Below are positions 7,567 through 17,049 of a stretch of 64,000 nt of DNA, in pieces. The notes under the pieces are model-generated. The model was not told where the DNA came from. It saw only the letters and a program-made list of their open reading frames with translations, and ran no database searches. This stretch comes from Candidatus Tectimicrobiota bacterium (GTDB lineage Bacteria; Tectomicrobia; Entotheonellia; Entotheonellales; Entotheonellaceae): NCBI GenBank assembly GCA_026005175.1, contig BPKO01000004.1, forward strand, positions 293,397 to 357,396, given 5' to 3'. Position 1 is the stretch's first letter; every line of letters begins with the position of its first letter. A program made the translations under genes and the position numbers.

Positions 7567-9978
7567 ATGCGGTGGCTTGTGCATCTGAGGCGATACGCGG
7601 GGCTGTTGCTGTCCCTGCTGCTGCTGGCAGGCTGCCAGGGCGGCGGGGAGGAGGGAGGAAGCGGCACCGCCCGCCTGCGCCTGCGCATTGGCAGCACGGC
7701 GGCGGTACGGGCCACGGCGGCAGGGGTGCGGCAGCGCGCCGCCGGCATTCCCGCCGACGTGGCGGCGATTTTCCTGCGCGTCACCGTGGGGAGCGAGGAC
7801 ATTGAGGATAGCCCCTTTGAGATCCCCATAGCGACAGGGGAACTCAGCATCGACATCGACGCCAACGTGGCGCACGTGCTCACGGTGACGGCCCAAAACC
7901 AGCGGGGAGCGGTGATTTTTGCCAGCGACCCGGTAACCGTGACCCTGCCGCCGGGGGACGAAAAGACGATCACCATTGCCCTGGCAGCGGTGGAGGTGGT
8001 CACCCCGGTGGCCGAGCAGCGGGTGACCGCAGCAGCCGGGGGCGTGCTGGAAGTCATCGACCCGGATAGCCCACTCCGCAGCCTGCGCCTGAGCGTGCCG
8101 CCGGGGGCGCTGGCCCAGGACACCACCCTGCGGGCCGCCGAAGTGTACAACCCCCAGGGGGTGGCGGTGCTGGCCACCCAGGCCGGGGTCCTGGTCGAGC
8201 TGGGGCCCGACGGCACGGCGTTTGACCCGCCGGCAACCCTGGTCTTTCCTTACGACGAGGGCCTGGTGCAGGAGCTGGGGCTGGCGGAAGTCGACCTTCT
8301 CCTCTTTCGCTTCAACCCCGAAGCCGGCACCTGGCTGCCCTTGCCCGAGCAGGCCGTCGACACGGCCGCCAACGTCATTACCGCCCAAGTCACCACCCTG
8401 AGCTTTTACGGCGTCGGTGGCGGGCTGCCGGCAGCGCCGCCGGTGGCCCTTGACGACACCGCCACCACCCCTGAAGACACCCCGGTGACGGTCGCCGTGC
8501 TCGCCAACGACGGCGATCCCAACGGCGACCCCTTAAGCGTCACGAGCGTCACTGCGCCGGCCAACGGCACGGCGGCGATCAACCCCGACGGCACGGTGAC
8601 GTATACCCCCAACGCCGACTTCCACGGCACCGACAGCTTTACCTACACCATCAGCGATCCTGGCGGCCTCACGGCGACGGCCACCGTCTCGCTCACCGTC
8701 ACTCCCGTCAACGACCCGCCCCTGGCTCAGGACGACACCGCCACCACGGCCGAAGACACGCCGGTGACCATCGCCGTGCTGGCCAACGACAGCGACGTCG
8801 ATGGCGATGCCCTCTCGGTGGCCAGCGTCAGCGCGCCCGCCAACGGCACCGCCACCGCCAACGCCGACGGCACCCTCACCTATACCCCTAACCCCAACTT
8901 CAATGGCACCGACATTTTCACTTACACCATCAGCGATCCTGGCGGCCTCACGGCGACGGCCACCGTCTCGCTCACCGTCACTCCCGTCAACGACCCGCCC
9001 CTGGCTCAGGACGACAGCGCCACTACCGCCGAAGACACCCCGGTGACCATCGCCGTGCTGGCCAACGACAGCGACGTCGATGGCGATGCCCTCTCGGTGG
9101 CCAGCGTCAGCGCGCCCGCCAACGGCACCGCCACCGCCAACGCCGACAGCACCGTCACCTATACCCCCAACCTCAACTTCCACGGCACCGACAGCTTCAC
9201 GTACACTATCAGCGACGGCCAGGGCGGCACCGCCACCGCCACCGTCTCGGTCACCGTTACCCCGGTCAACGATGCCCCCGAGGTCGAGCAGCCGGCCGAC
9301 CAGACCAGCGACGAAGGGGACACGGTGTCGCTGCAGATCGTGGCCAGCGACGTCGATGGCGATCCCCTGACCTGTAGTGCCACCGGCCTGCCGCCGGACC
9401 TCAGCATCGGCGCAGAGACATGCCGCATCTTCGGCACCATCGCCTTTGGGGCCGCGGCGGGCAGCCCGTACAGCGTCACTGTCACCGTCTCGGACGGCAC
9501 CGCCAGCACCAGCGTCAGCTTCACCTGGACCGTCAACCCGGCCTGTCCGCCCAATGCCGTGTGCATCATCCCGTCTGCTGTCTCCGCCGCGCCCGGGACG
9601 GAATTCACCGTCACGGTGCAGTACAACGCCGGGACCACCAACGTGGTTTCGTACCTGTTCGAGCTAACCTTCGACGCGACCGTGGTGCAGGTGGTGAGTA
9701 TTACCGGTGAGGCACCTTTTGATGCCGTGGCCACCAACGCCGCGGCGTTTACCAGCGGCGCGGTACGCTTTGCCGCCAACAACGCCACTTTTGCGCCGGC
9801 CAGCGGCCTGCTCACCCTGGCCAAGGTGACCTTTCAGGTGGTGGGCAGCACGGGAGACACCTCGACGCTGGCGCTGGGATTCCCACCCACCCCCGGTGGC
9901 ACGGGGGTGGTGGTAAACGACGCGTTCGCGCCTATATCAGGCATCACCTTTATCGACGCTTCCGTAGAGGTGCAGTAA
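7567..9978 (+). CDS. Lipoprotein with tandem cadherin-like repeats and C-terminal cohesin domain
   Basis: 803 residues. A lipobox (LLLAGC, Cys near residue 22) indicates outer-membrane anchoring. Residues about 150-280 resemble a ZU5-like module (RLSVPPGALAQDTTLRAAEV). Residues about 290-570 are three 93-residue tandem Ig/cadherin-like repeats of the ALDDTATTPEDTPVTVAVL type, and 570-655 is another cadherin-like module (DEGDTVSLQIVASDVDGDPL). The C-terminus (about 658-803) has the pattern of a cohesin domain: PGTEFTVTVQYN, YLFELTFDATVVQVVSI, GAVRFAANN and GLLTLAKVTFQVV. Cohesins bind dockerins, and the next gene encodes one. I infer a surface anchor for that protein. No glycosidase is present nearby. 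Confidence 0.78.
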   Translation: MRWLVHLRRYAGLLLSLLLLAGCQGGGEEGGSGTARLRLRIGSTAAVRATAAGVRQRAAGIPADVAAIFLRVTVGSEDIEDSPFEIPIATGELSIDIDANVAHVLTVTAQNQRGAVIFASDPVTVTLPPGDEKTITIALAAVEVVTPVAEQRVTAAAGGVLEVIDPDSPLRSLRLSVPPGALAQDTTLRAAEVYNPQGVAVLATQAGVLVELGPDGTAFDPPATLVFPYDEGLVQELGLAEVDLLLFRFNPEAGTWLPLPEQAVDTAANVITAQVTTLSFYGVGGGLPAAPPVALDDTATTPEDTPVTVAVLANDGDPNGDPLSVTSVTAPANGTAAINPDGTVTYTPNADFHGTDSFTYTISDPGGLTATATVSLTVTPVNDPPLAQDDTATTAEDTPVTIAVLANDSDVDGDALSVASVSAPANGTATANADGTLTYTPNPNFNGTDIFTYTISDPGGLTATATVSLTVTPVNDPPLAQDDSATTAEDTPVTIAVLANDSDVDGDALSVASVSAPANGTATANADSTVTYTPNLNFHGTDSFTYTISDGQGGTATATVSVTVTPVNDAPEVEQPADQTSDEGDTVSLQIVASDVDGDPLTCSATGLPPDLSIGAETCRIFGTIAFGAAAGSPYSVTVTVSDGTASTSVSFTWTVNPACPPNAVCIIPSAVSAAPGTEFTVTVQYNAGTTNVVSYLFELTFDATVVQVVSITGEAPFDAVATNAAAFTSGAVRFAANNATFAPASGLLTLAKVTFQVVGSTGDTSTLALGFPPTPGGTGVVVNDAFAPISGITFIDASVEVQ
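8652..9209 (+). repeat. Near-identical 279-bp tandem repeat within the cohesin lipoprotein gene
   Basis: Unit one (8652-8930) and unit two (8931-9209) are 279 bp each, 93 codons, and nearly identical at the DNA level over long stretches. A more diverged unit precedes them from about 8436. The high nucleotide identity points to recent duplication or gene conversion, and copy number could differ between strains or be miscounted in assembly. Confidence 0.85.
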
Positions 9979-10099
9979 CCCTATGGCGGTCAGTGGATCC
10001 GTATCCCAACAAGGTGGTAACAACGCGGCATCACGTTTCCCGCTGCAGAGCTGCCCAACCATGCCCTCCCTTCATACACGCAGTGAGCCGTGGCAACGC

Positions 10100-13053
10100 A
10101 TGCCCGGGAGAAAAGCCCGTAAGTTCATCTTTGCATGGGCTGTTGCCCTGAGTGCCGTGTTGCCAGTCATCGCCCATGCGCAGATTATGACGGCAGACCT
10201 CAACACCCTCACCTGCGGCGACCTCGTCAATACGCTGGCAGGAAGTGGGCTCACGATCCTCAATGCAACCTGCAAGGGGGCCAATGTTGCCCTTGGCACT
10301 TTCACGGGTGGTGCAGAGATCATCGGCTTAGCCAATGGCATCATCTTGAGTTCTGGAGCCGTTGCCAGTGTGGCTGGTCCAAACACTGCCGATGATACGA
10401 CAACAAACAACGGCCAGCCAGGCGATCCAGACCTGGATAGCTTGATTTCAGGCTTTACAACCTTTGACGCAGCCGTGCTGGAATTTGATTTCATTCCCAG
10501 TGGCAGTACGGTCGTGTTTCGCTATGTCTTTGCATCAGAAGAATACAATGAGTTTGCTAATACTCCATTCAATAATGTCTTTGGATTTTTCGTCAATGGC
10601 GTCAATTTTGCACTGCTTCCTGACGGTGTTACTCCAGTGGCAATCAACAACGTAAACGGAGGGGACCCTGACGAATGCTCTGATGCAGTTGACAATGACG
10701 GTGATGAACTTGTAGATGATGCTGATCCCGATTGCACGACTCCCGGAGATAACATTGTTGGTGAAAACAATCAAAATTCGCAATTCTATATTAACAACGA
10801 TTGCAGTGACCCTGACGGTGGGGAGCCATGCCCATTTAATATCGAGGCAGATGGATTTACAGTAGTACTAGAATTCATAGCTCCAGTCAATCCTGGACAA
10901 GTGAACACCATAAAACTGGCTATTGCAGATGCAGGAGACAGTATCCTTGATTCCTGGGTGTTTATCGAAGCCGGTAGCCTCATGGCTGGAGAGATCTTCC
11001 TGACACCAGAGAGTGCAACCAATAAGGGTGGAACCACCCATACAGTGACGGCAACGATCCTTAGAAATGGCCTTCCATTGCCAGACCAGCCTGTGATATT
11101 CCAGGTTTTCTCAGGGGCCCAATGCGGGCAAATCGGGTATAGGAACCACAGATGCCAGCGGCAAAGCGGTTTTCACCTATACTGGAGATAGAGGCACAGG
11201 CACCGACAAGATACAGGCTTCATTTGTAGATACTGTAAGTGGGGAAACTATTTTTTCGAACATCGTCACCAAGCAGTGGGTGGCGCTGGTGGGGGACGTC
11301 AACGGCGACGGCGTTCGTGACGCCACGGATGCGCAGCTCATCCTGGATGTCCTGGTGACCGATGCCGGCTTGCTGCAAGGCCCAACGGCGTCAGGGCTGC
11401 AGGCGCTGGAGGCACAGCAGGCGGTGAATTTCTTGACAGCTGGCGACATGAACGCCGACCGCATCATCAACAACCTCGACTCGATCCTCATCTTGGGGGA
11501 GCTGGCCGGGCTGATTGCGCCGCCGCCCGACAACACGCAGATCACCGTGACCGACAACGGCGACGGCACCTTCACCATTGCCGGCGCTCCGGGAGCGGTA
11601 CCCGGCGGCAGCACGGTGAACGTGTTCAATGCCGCCAGTGGCGAGAGCGTGGCAGTGATGGCTGCCGCCGACGGCAGCTTCAGCGCCACCCTCGCCGCCC
11701 AGCCCGGCGACCGCCTCGTGATCGACGTCGACGGCAGTCCGGCCAGGATTGCCGTGGTGGTGGGGGTCTTTGACGACTTCGAGACGCACGGGCTCGATCC
11801 TGCCAAGTGGGCCACGCTGGAGTTCGTCCGGGGGATCGATCCCGAAGACGGCGTGCTCGAGCTGGCGCTGGCTCGCCATGGCACTGATGGGAGCAATACG
11901 CTGCGGTTCGCCGATCCCGACGCCGTTACTGCCTTTCAGGCCGACGTCACGATCGGGGAATTTCACACCACCCTGCTCGGGCCGAGTGCTGGGGCCAAGC
12001 TGGTGGGGTTTTTCTACAACGACGGCACGCCCGGCGGGGGCAAAGCCGGCGAGGTCCTGGCGGAAATCGGCATTCGTCTTGAGGGTACGAACCTGGTGGT
12101 CGCCGCTTTCGTAGGGCGGTGCGACGACCCCGAGTGCGCCTCTTTGACCCCCCTCTTTTTCGACAACACGACGTTTGGTTCCGTGGCCGTAGGAGAGACC
12201 CACACGCTGTCCATCGGCTTTTCTGAGGGTGTCTTTGTTTTCGGTTTTGACGGCAGCACCCTCGCCTTCGACCCGACGGCCCTTGCTCCCGTGAGCGGCC
12301 CTTCTCGGGTTCCCTTCAAGGGCCTCAGCACAGACATACAAGGAATCACCGGGGCTGATGCGGGCGCCTTTATCGAAGCAGAGTTTGACAACGTGCTTGT
12401 CAATGGGGTCCTCTACGACGACTTTTCGTCCGACCACCTCGATCGGACAAAATGGGCGGATCAGGAGGCGGTGCGGGTCACTGACGCCGGCTTGGCCGTT
12501 TTGGCCCTCGGGCAATTCGGCCTCAACACGGCCAACCCCTTGCACGTGCGCAACCCCGGCGTTGTCACCGCATGGCAGGGCCGAAGTGACCGTGATCGAG
12601 GCGAGCCACTTCGGAGCCACACCGATGGCCGGGCTCGTGGGCAGCTTTTACAACGACGGCACGCCCGGCGACGGCAGCGTTGGCGACGTTGTGGCGGGGA
12701 CGGTCATCCTGCACAACGGCAGCGAGCTGGTCGGGGCGTTTTTTGTGGCCCGGTGTAACGAGGCGACGTGCGCGGATCTCGAGCAGCAGACCCTCATCCA
12801 CTTCGATGAGACCACCTTTGGGCCCGTCACCATGGGCGAGACGCACACGCTGTCTCTTGCCTTTGACGGGACCACCTTTGTCTTTGGGTTTGACGGGAAA
12901 ACGGTGGCCGTCGATCCGACGGCAGCGGCGCCGGTTACCGGTCCTCCTAAAGTCCCCTTCAAAGGACTAGAAACCCGGATCTCCGGGGTCAGCGGCCCCG
13001 ACGAGGGCGCCTCGATCATCGCCGCTTTCGATAACGTCGTGGTACAGCAGTAA
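10100..13053 (+). CDS. Secreted choice-of-anchor L protein with dockerin and two repeated C-terminal domains (two frame breaks)
   Basis: About 983 residues when two single-base insertions (near 11118 in GGGGCCC and near 12585 in CAGGGCC) are removed. From ATG 10100 a signal peptide ends VIAHA; earlier in-frame starts from 9983 lack one. Residues to about 300 are a choice-of-anchor L domain (FRYVFASEEYNEFANTPFNN) with an acidic calcium-type insert (DNDGDELVDDADPD). An Ig-like stretch follows, then a dockerin: DVNGDGVRDATD and DMNADRIINNLD, two loops with acidic residues at positions 1, 3, 5 and 12. The C-terminus is two roughly 205-residue tandem domains sharing GSFYNDGTPG or GFFYNDGTPG and GETHTLS, lectin/jelly-roll-like in look. 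Bases 10.0-11.25 kb are clearly less GC-rich than the flanks, so the gene appears chimeric. Confidence 0.75.
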
Positions 13054-13070
13054 AGAAAACTGCAAACCGT

Positions 13071-14113
13071 GGGGTCAGGTCTTGAATCGTGACGCAAAAG
13101 CAGGAGGCAAGTCTTGAAAGAACGTCTGGTGCCGTATCCACCAGCCTGGCGCCCTCTCAGGGGCCCGCGGTGCCGGATCAGCCGCCCGGCGGAACACCTC
13201 GCCCCCCTTCTTCCTGCCTCTCCTGTTCCACCTTCCTGACCAGCTTGCTCACCGTGGTGTAGTGCACCCCCAGATGCGCTGCAATCTCCCGCAGGGTGTA
13301 GCCATACTCGACGTGCGCTGTATACATCAGCTGCGCCTTGGTGCCCGACGCCGACGCAAACAGGGGCCGCCAGCGGCGGCCGGGCCGCATACCGCTGCGT
13401 CCTGGGTATCTCCCGCAGGGTCACCCCCGGCTTGACCCGCGCCTGCAACCCCTCCACAAAGGTATCCCCACCAAAAAAGACCTGGCCCCGCAACGCCCCC
13501 CAGGGCGATGCCTGCCCCCTTCCCTCGTCCACAAAGGTCTTGTAGCGCCGCACTGCCTCGTCCCAGTCCGCGGCAAACTGCCCCAGCACCCACTCCACCG
13601 TCAAAAAGGCCGGCACGCTCTCCTCGCCGGCGGTGGCCCGGTAACTGCTCCATCTCCACGCCCCGGGCTGCGCGACGCTCCCAGCACGCACCGGATTTAA
13701 GACCACATACCGGCACAGTTTCCAGCAAATGGTGGCCCTTTTCGACCACAATGGCCTTGTAGCGCCCCTGGAAAAGATGGCCAACTCGGCCATGGGTGCG
13801 GTTAAACCACTGCGTATAGACCCCGTTGAGCTGCCGCATGCCCCGCGACAGATTCCCCTCGAGGGTCTCAAGCAGCAAGTGATAGTGGTTGTCCATCAGA
13901 CAATAGGCGTGACACAGCCAGTGAAACCGCCTGACCACGGTGGCCAAAAGGCCCAAAAAGGCCTGCCGGTCGCTATCGGACAGAAAGATCGCCTGGCGGG
14001 CATTGCCGCGGGCGGTTACATGATACACTCCACCCGGATACTCGAGGCGCAAGGGTCTAGCCATGGCGTTGGCAAGGTAGCAGACCGGACCTTATATTTC
14101 AAGACCTGACCCC
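13071..14113. mobile_element. REP-associated transposase element with 16-bp terminal inverted repeats
   Basis: GGGGTCAGGTCTTGAA at 13071-13086 is repeated as its exact reverse complement at 14098-14113, flanking a Y1 transposase gene. Single-strand transposases of this group (TnpA-REP/RAYT) recognise short palindromic or REP-like ends, and this motif is a plausible end sequence. The element sits between the dockerin gene and the YD-repeat gene without disrupting either. Confidence 0.7.
13178..14064 (-). CDS. REP-associated tyrosine transposase (Y1/HUH family) with C-terminal HTH (two frame breaks)
   Basis: About 294 residues after correction. Starts MARPLRLEYPGGVYHVTARG, the standard N-terminus of these transposases. 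HYHLLLE supplies the HUH-type metal-binding histidines, and RYVVLNPVRAG carries the catalytic-tyrosine region. A C-terminal helix-turn-helix (YGYTLREIAAHLGVHYTTVS), as found in the longer members, ends the protein at 13178. The reading moves between frames near 13722 (GGAAACTG; deleting one A restores LLELCRYVVL) and near 13375. Both are +1 events like those elsewhere in the window, so the gene may be intact in the real genome. Confidence 0.82.
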
Positions 14114-14130
14114 GCTCCTGGGAGGTGCAG

Positions 14131-14990
14131 ATGATCACGGCAGTGCTCCTCTGCCTTCTCGGCGTTCTCGTCGTAAGCCCCGCCACGGCGCTGACGGACC
14201 GCGAGCGCGATGGCTTCCGCGGCCCGGTGCGCTTCGTGCGCGTGGAAAAGGCTGGCACGCCACAGCAGTCCCGGCGTCAGCACGCCACCTCCCCTACCCC
14301 TCTGACTCCCGTGCTGTGGCAGACGCTGGCTTACAATTCCCAGGGCAACCGCACCGAGGCGGCTTTCTACAGCGACGATGGCACCTCGCGCTGGCGCTGG
14401 CAGTACACCTATGACGCCCAGGGCCGGCGCCAGGAGCGCCGCAGCTACGACGACGACGGCACCTTGCGCTGGCGCTGGCGCTACGCCTACGACGCCCAGG
14501 GCCGCCTGCACAGGCAGCACGAGTACAACGGCGACGGAGAACTGGTGCGCTGGTGGCAGTACACGTACGACGCCCAGGGCCGAATGGTCGAGGGAAACTC
14601 ACCACGGCGCCGACGGCGCTCTGCTGTGGCGCTGGCGCTACACCTACGACGCTCAGGGGCCAGCGCACGTCCAAGGCCGAATACACCGCCCACGGCTTCC
14701 TGCTGCGGCAGTGGCACTACACTTACGACGCCCAGGGCCGCCTGCACGAAGAAACCCAGTACGGCCCCGGCGGCGTGCGGCTGTGGTTGAAACGCTATAC
14801 CTACGACGACCGCGGCAATCCGGCATCAGAGGAGCACTTCCGCGGCGACGGCACGCTGGTGGCCCACTGGCGCCATACCTACGCCTACGACGCCTGGGGC
14901 AACTGGGTCCGGCGGATCACCGCCGCGCAGCCCGCCGGCACCGCCACCCCGCAGGAAATGACCTACCGCCTCCTTACCTATTACGACTGA
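14131..14990 (+). CDS. Secreted YD-repeat (RHS-like) protein (two frame breaks)
   Basis: About 285 residues after correction. The ATG at 14131 lies just after GGGAGG and starts a signal peptide (MITAVLLCLLGVLVVSPATA). The body is a run of YTYDAQGR-type repeats, seven or so, each about 20-25 residues, as in RHS/YD-repeat proteins and MORN-like secreted proteins. The frame shifts at about 14594 (GAGGGA) and 14659 (CAGGGGCC); deleting one G at each restores a continuous repeat array to TYRLLTYYD. No toxin domain or RHS core hyperconserved region is seen, so it is a short repeat protein of unknown function. Confidence 0.68.
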
Positions 14991-15042
14991 ACTTGGGCGC
15001 GGTGTCCGTCTGGAAGCCGGTTGGAGGAGGGAGAAAGGGTCT

Positions 15043-15062
15043 GGCCTGCCCTAGAGCAGGCC
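15043..15062. terminator. Possible bidirectional hairpin between convergent genes
   Basis: GGCCTGC at 15043-15049 pairs with GCAGGCC at 15056-15062 across a 6-base loop. It sits between the ends of the YD-repeat gene and the coiled-coil gene and overlaps the latter's stop. There is no T run, so it may not terminate intrinsically. Confidence 0.3.
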
Positions 15063-15668
15063 GTGTTTGCGGAGGGCTTCGTCTAGTGGTAAGGTGCCAC
15101 GCGCATACTCACGCAGGGCGGCTTCCAGGCGCTGTTCGCGGTCCTGGAGCTCCTCGAGGCGGCGCACCGCCGGCGCCAGGGCCGTACGCCGGTCCCACAG
15201 CACAAACCCGATCAGCGCAAACATGCCGCCAAACGTCAGCCCGAATCCCCACAGCAAGAACTCCTGCAGCTCGCCGATGCGCTTCTCCACCGCATCCATG
15301 CGCTGATTGACTGCTGCCAGCCCCTGCTCCAGCCGCCGGTTTACCGCAGCCACTTCTCGCCCAATACGCTCGTTGACCGCCGCCAGCCCCTGCTCGAGCC
15401 GCCGGTCCATCTGCTCCAGCCGCTGGGTGAGTACCGCCACTTCCCGCCCAAGGCGCTCGTTGACCGCCGCCAGCCCCTGCTCCAGCCGCCGGTCCACCTG
15501 CTCCAGCCGCTGCTGGAGCGCTTTTTGCCCTTCTTCGAGACGGGTCAGGCGCTCGACGATTTCCCGCCCCGTGATCGTGACTTCCTGCTCCTGTGCCCGG
15601 GCCGCCCCCAGCCACCCCACCAGGGCCAGCACACTCAGCCCGGCCGCCAGCGCCCGCCCGCATCGCAT
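15051..15668 (-). CDS. Exported coiled-coil protein with one membrane segment
   Basis: 205 residues from the ATG at 15668; the upstream in-frame extension is Arg-rich and lacks a signal. A signal peptide (ALAAGLSVLALVGWLGAARA) is followed by a long coiled coil built from a repeated unit of the form RLEQMDRRLEQGLAAVNER (four related copies). Then come a hydrophobic helix (FLLWGFGLTFGGMFALIGFV, about residues 145-165) and a charged C-terminal helix. The layout suggests a periplasmic coiled coil tethered to a membrane. No family assigned. The repeat is visible at DNA level as alternating copies. Confidence 0.65.
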   Translation of the reverse strand: MRCGRALAAGLSVLALVGWLGAARAQEQEVTITGREIVERLTRLEEGQKALQQRLEQVDRRLEQGLAAVNERLGREVAVLTQRLEQMDRRLEQGLAAVNERIGREVAAVNRRLEQGLAAVNQRMDAVEKRIGELQEFLLWGFGLTFGGMFALIGFVLWDRRTALAPAVRRLEELQDREQRLEAALREYARGTLPLDEALRKHGLL

Positions 15669-15843
15669 GGCCGTGCGTTCCTTCCTCCGCGGCGCGGCCA
15701 GGAAGACCCAAAGGCTCCGGGCCGCTACCACGCTTTTACCGCAGAACCCCTAGGGCGTCAACGGGCAACCCCTTGCCGCCGCCCGGCAAACCTGGTAGGA
15801 TGGCCGGCGCAGACACGGCACGCCACCCTTGAGGAAAGGCACC

Positions 15844-17049
15844 ATGCGCACCCTGCTCCACGACATGCTGGTCGTCGACCTTACCCAGTTCGAAGCCGGC
15901 ACCTCCTGCACCCAGATGCTCGCCTGGCTCGGCGCCCGCGTGATCAAAGTGGAACCGCCCCCCTGGGGCGATCCCGGGCGCTGGATCGGCGGCTCGACGG
16001 ACAAGTCGAGCGACAGCCCCTACTTCATGCTGCACAACAACAACAAGCAGAGCATCACCCTGAACCTCAAGTGCGCGCAAGGCCTGGCCCTCTTCCGGGA
16101 ACTGGTCAAGCGGGCCGACGTGGTGGCCGAGAACCTCGCCCCCGGCACCTTCGAGCGCCTGGGCTTTTCTTACGAAGTGCTCAAAGAACTCAACCCCCGC
16201 ATCATCTACGTCACCATCAAGGGTTTTGGCACTTCGGGCCCCTACCGGGACTTTAAAAGCTTCGACATGACCGCGCAGGCCCTGGGCGGCGCTTTTGCCG
16301 CCACCGGCTTTGCCGAGGATCCCCCCACCTACCCCGGACCGGTGACCGGCGACACCGGCGCCGGCCTGCACGCCGCCATCGGGGTGCTCGCCGCTTACCT
16401 CGACCGCAAGCGCACCGGCCGCGCCTACAAAGTGGAAGTCTCCATGCAGGAAGCGGTGGTGAACTTCATGCGCAACAGCTTCGTCCCCGTGCTGGAAAGC
16501 GGCCAGTCGCCGCCGCGCCAGGGCAACCGCAACCCGGCGTCGGTGCCGGGCAACGCCTTTGCCTGCCACCCCGGGGGACCCGATGACTACGTCTACATCG
16601 ACGTGCCCCTCGCCGATACCGCGGCCTGGGAGGCCCTGGCGCGCCTCATCGGCCACCCCGAGCTCGCCGCGCGCTACCGCGATCCGGCAGCGCGCCTGGC
16701 CCACCGCGAGGAGATCGAGGCGCAGGTGGCCGCCTGGGTGCGGCCGCAGACGCGCCAGCAGGCCATGCAGGCCTGCGCCCAGGCCGGGGTGCCCTGCGGC
16801 GCCACCCTCAATACCCTCGAGCTGCTCCACGACCCGCACCTGCGCGCCCGCGGGGCGCTGGTGACGGTGCAGCACCCCGAATTCGGCCCCATCACCCTGC
16901 CCGGCTCGCCGATGCGGGTGAGCCCTGGCGGAGACCTCACCTACCGGCCGGCCCCCCTGCTGGGGCAGCACAACGCCGAGGTCTACGCCGAGTTCTTTGG
17001 CTTTGACGCGGCAAAACTGGAAGCGCTGCGCAAGGAGGGCGTGATCTGA
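15844..17049 (+). CDS. CaiB/BaiF family CoA-transferase (class III), first copy
   Basis: 401 residues of the class III CoA-transferase family, which moves CoA between carboxylic acids through an aspartyl-CoA thioester. Visible: MLAWLGARVIKVEPP, NNNKQSITLNLK, KRADVVAENLAPGTFERLG, and TGDTGAGLHAAIG, which holds the expected catalytic Asp. The ATG at 15844 follows GAGGAAAGG. The stop overlaps the start of a second, related transferase (TGATG), so the two are translationally coupled and may form a heteromer. Substrate unknown; the dienelactone hydrolase and CMD genes downstream suggest aromatic or organic-acid catabolism. Confidence 0.9.
   Translation: MRTLLHDMLVVDLTQFEAGTSCTQMLAWLGARVIKVEPPPWGDPGRWIGGSTDKSSDSPYFMLHNNNKQSITLNLKCAQGLALFRELVKRADVVAENLAPGTFERLGFSYEVLKELNPRIIYVTIKGFGTSGPYRDFKSFDMTAQALGGAFAATGFAEDPPTYPGPVTGDTGAGLHAAIGVLAAYLDRKRTGRAYKVEVSMQEAVVNFMRNSFVPVLESGQSPPRQGNRNPASVPGNAFACHPGGPDDYVYIDVPLADTAAWEALARLIGHPELAARYRDPAARLAHREEIEAQVAAWVRPQTRQQAMQACAQAGVPCGATLNTLELLHDPHLRARGALVTVQHPEFGPITLPGSPMRVSPGGDLTYRPAPLLGQHNAEVYAEFFGFDAAKLEALRKEGVI

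Noticed and set aside
14131-14990. RHS toxin or polymorphic toxin
   Set aside because: Only short YD-type repeats are present; there is no RHS core, toxin domain or immunity gene, and the protein is under 300 residues.
15307-15530. CRISPR-like array from the repeated RLEQGLAAVNER coding units
   Set aside because: The repeats are in frame, diverged and adjoining without unique spacers; they are coiled-coil heptad duplications.
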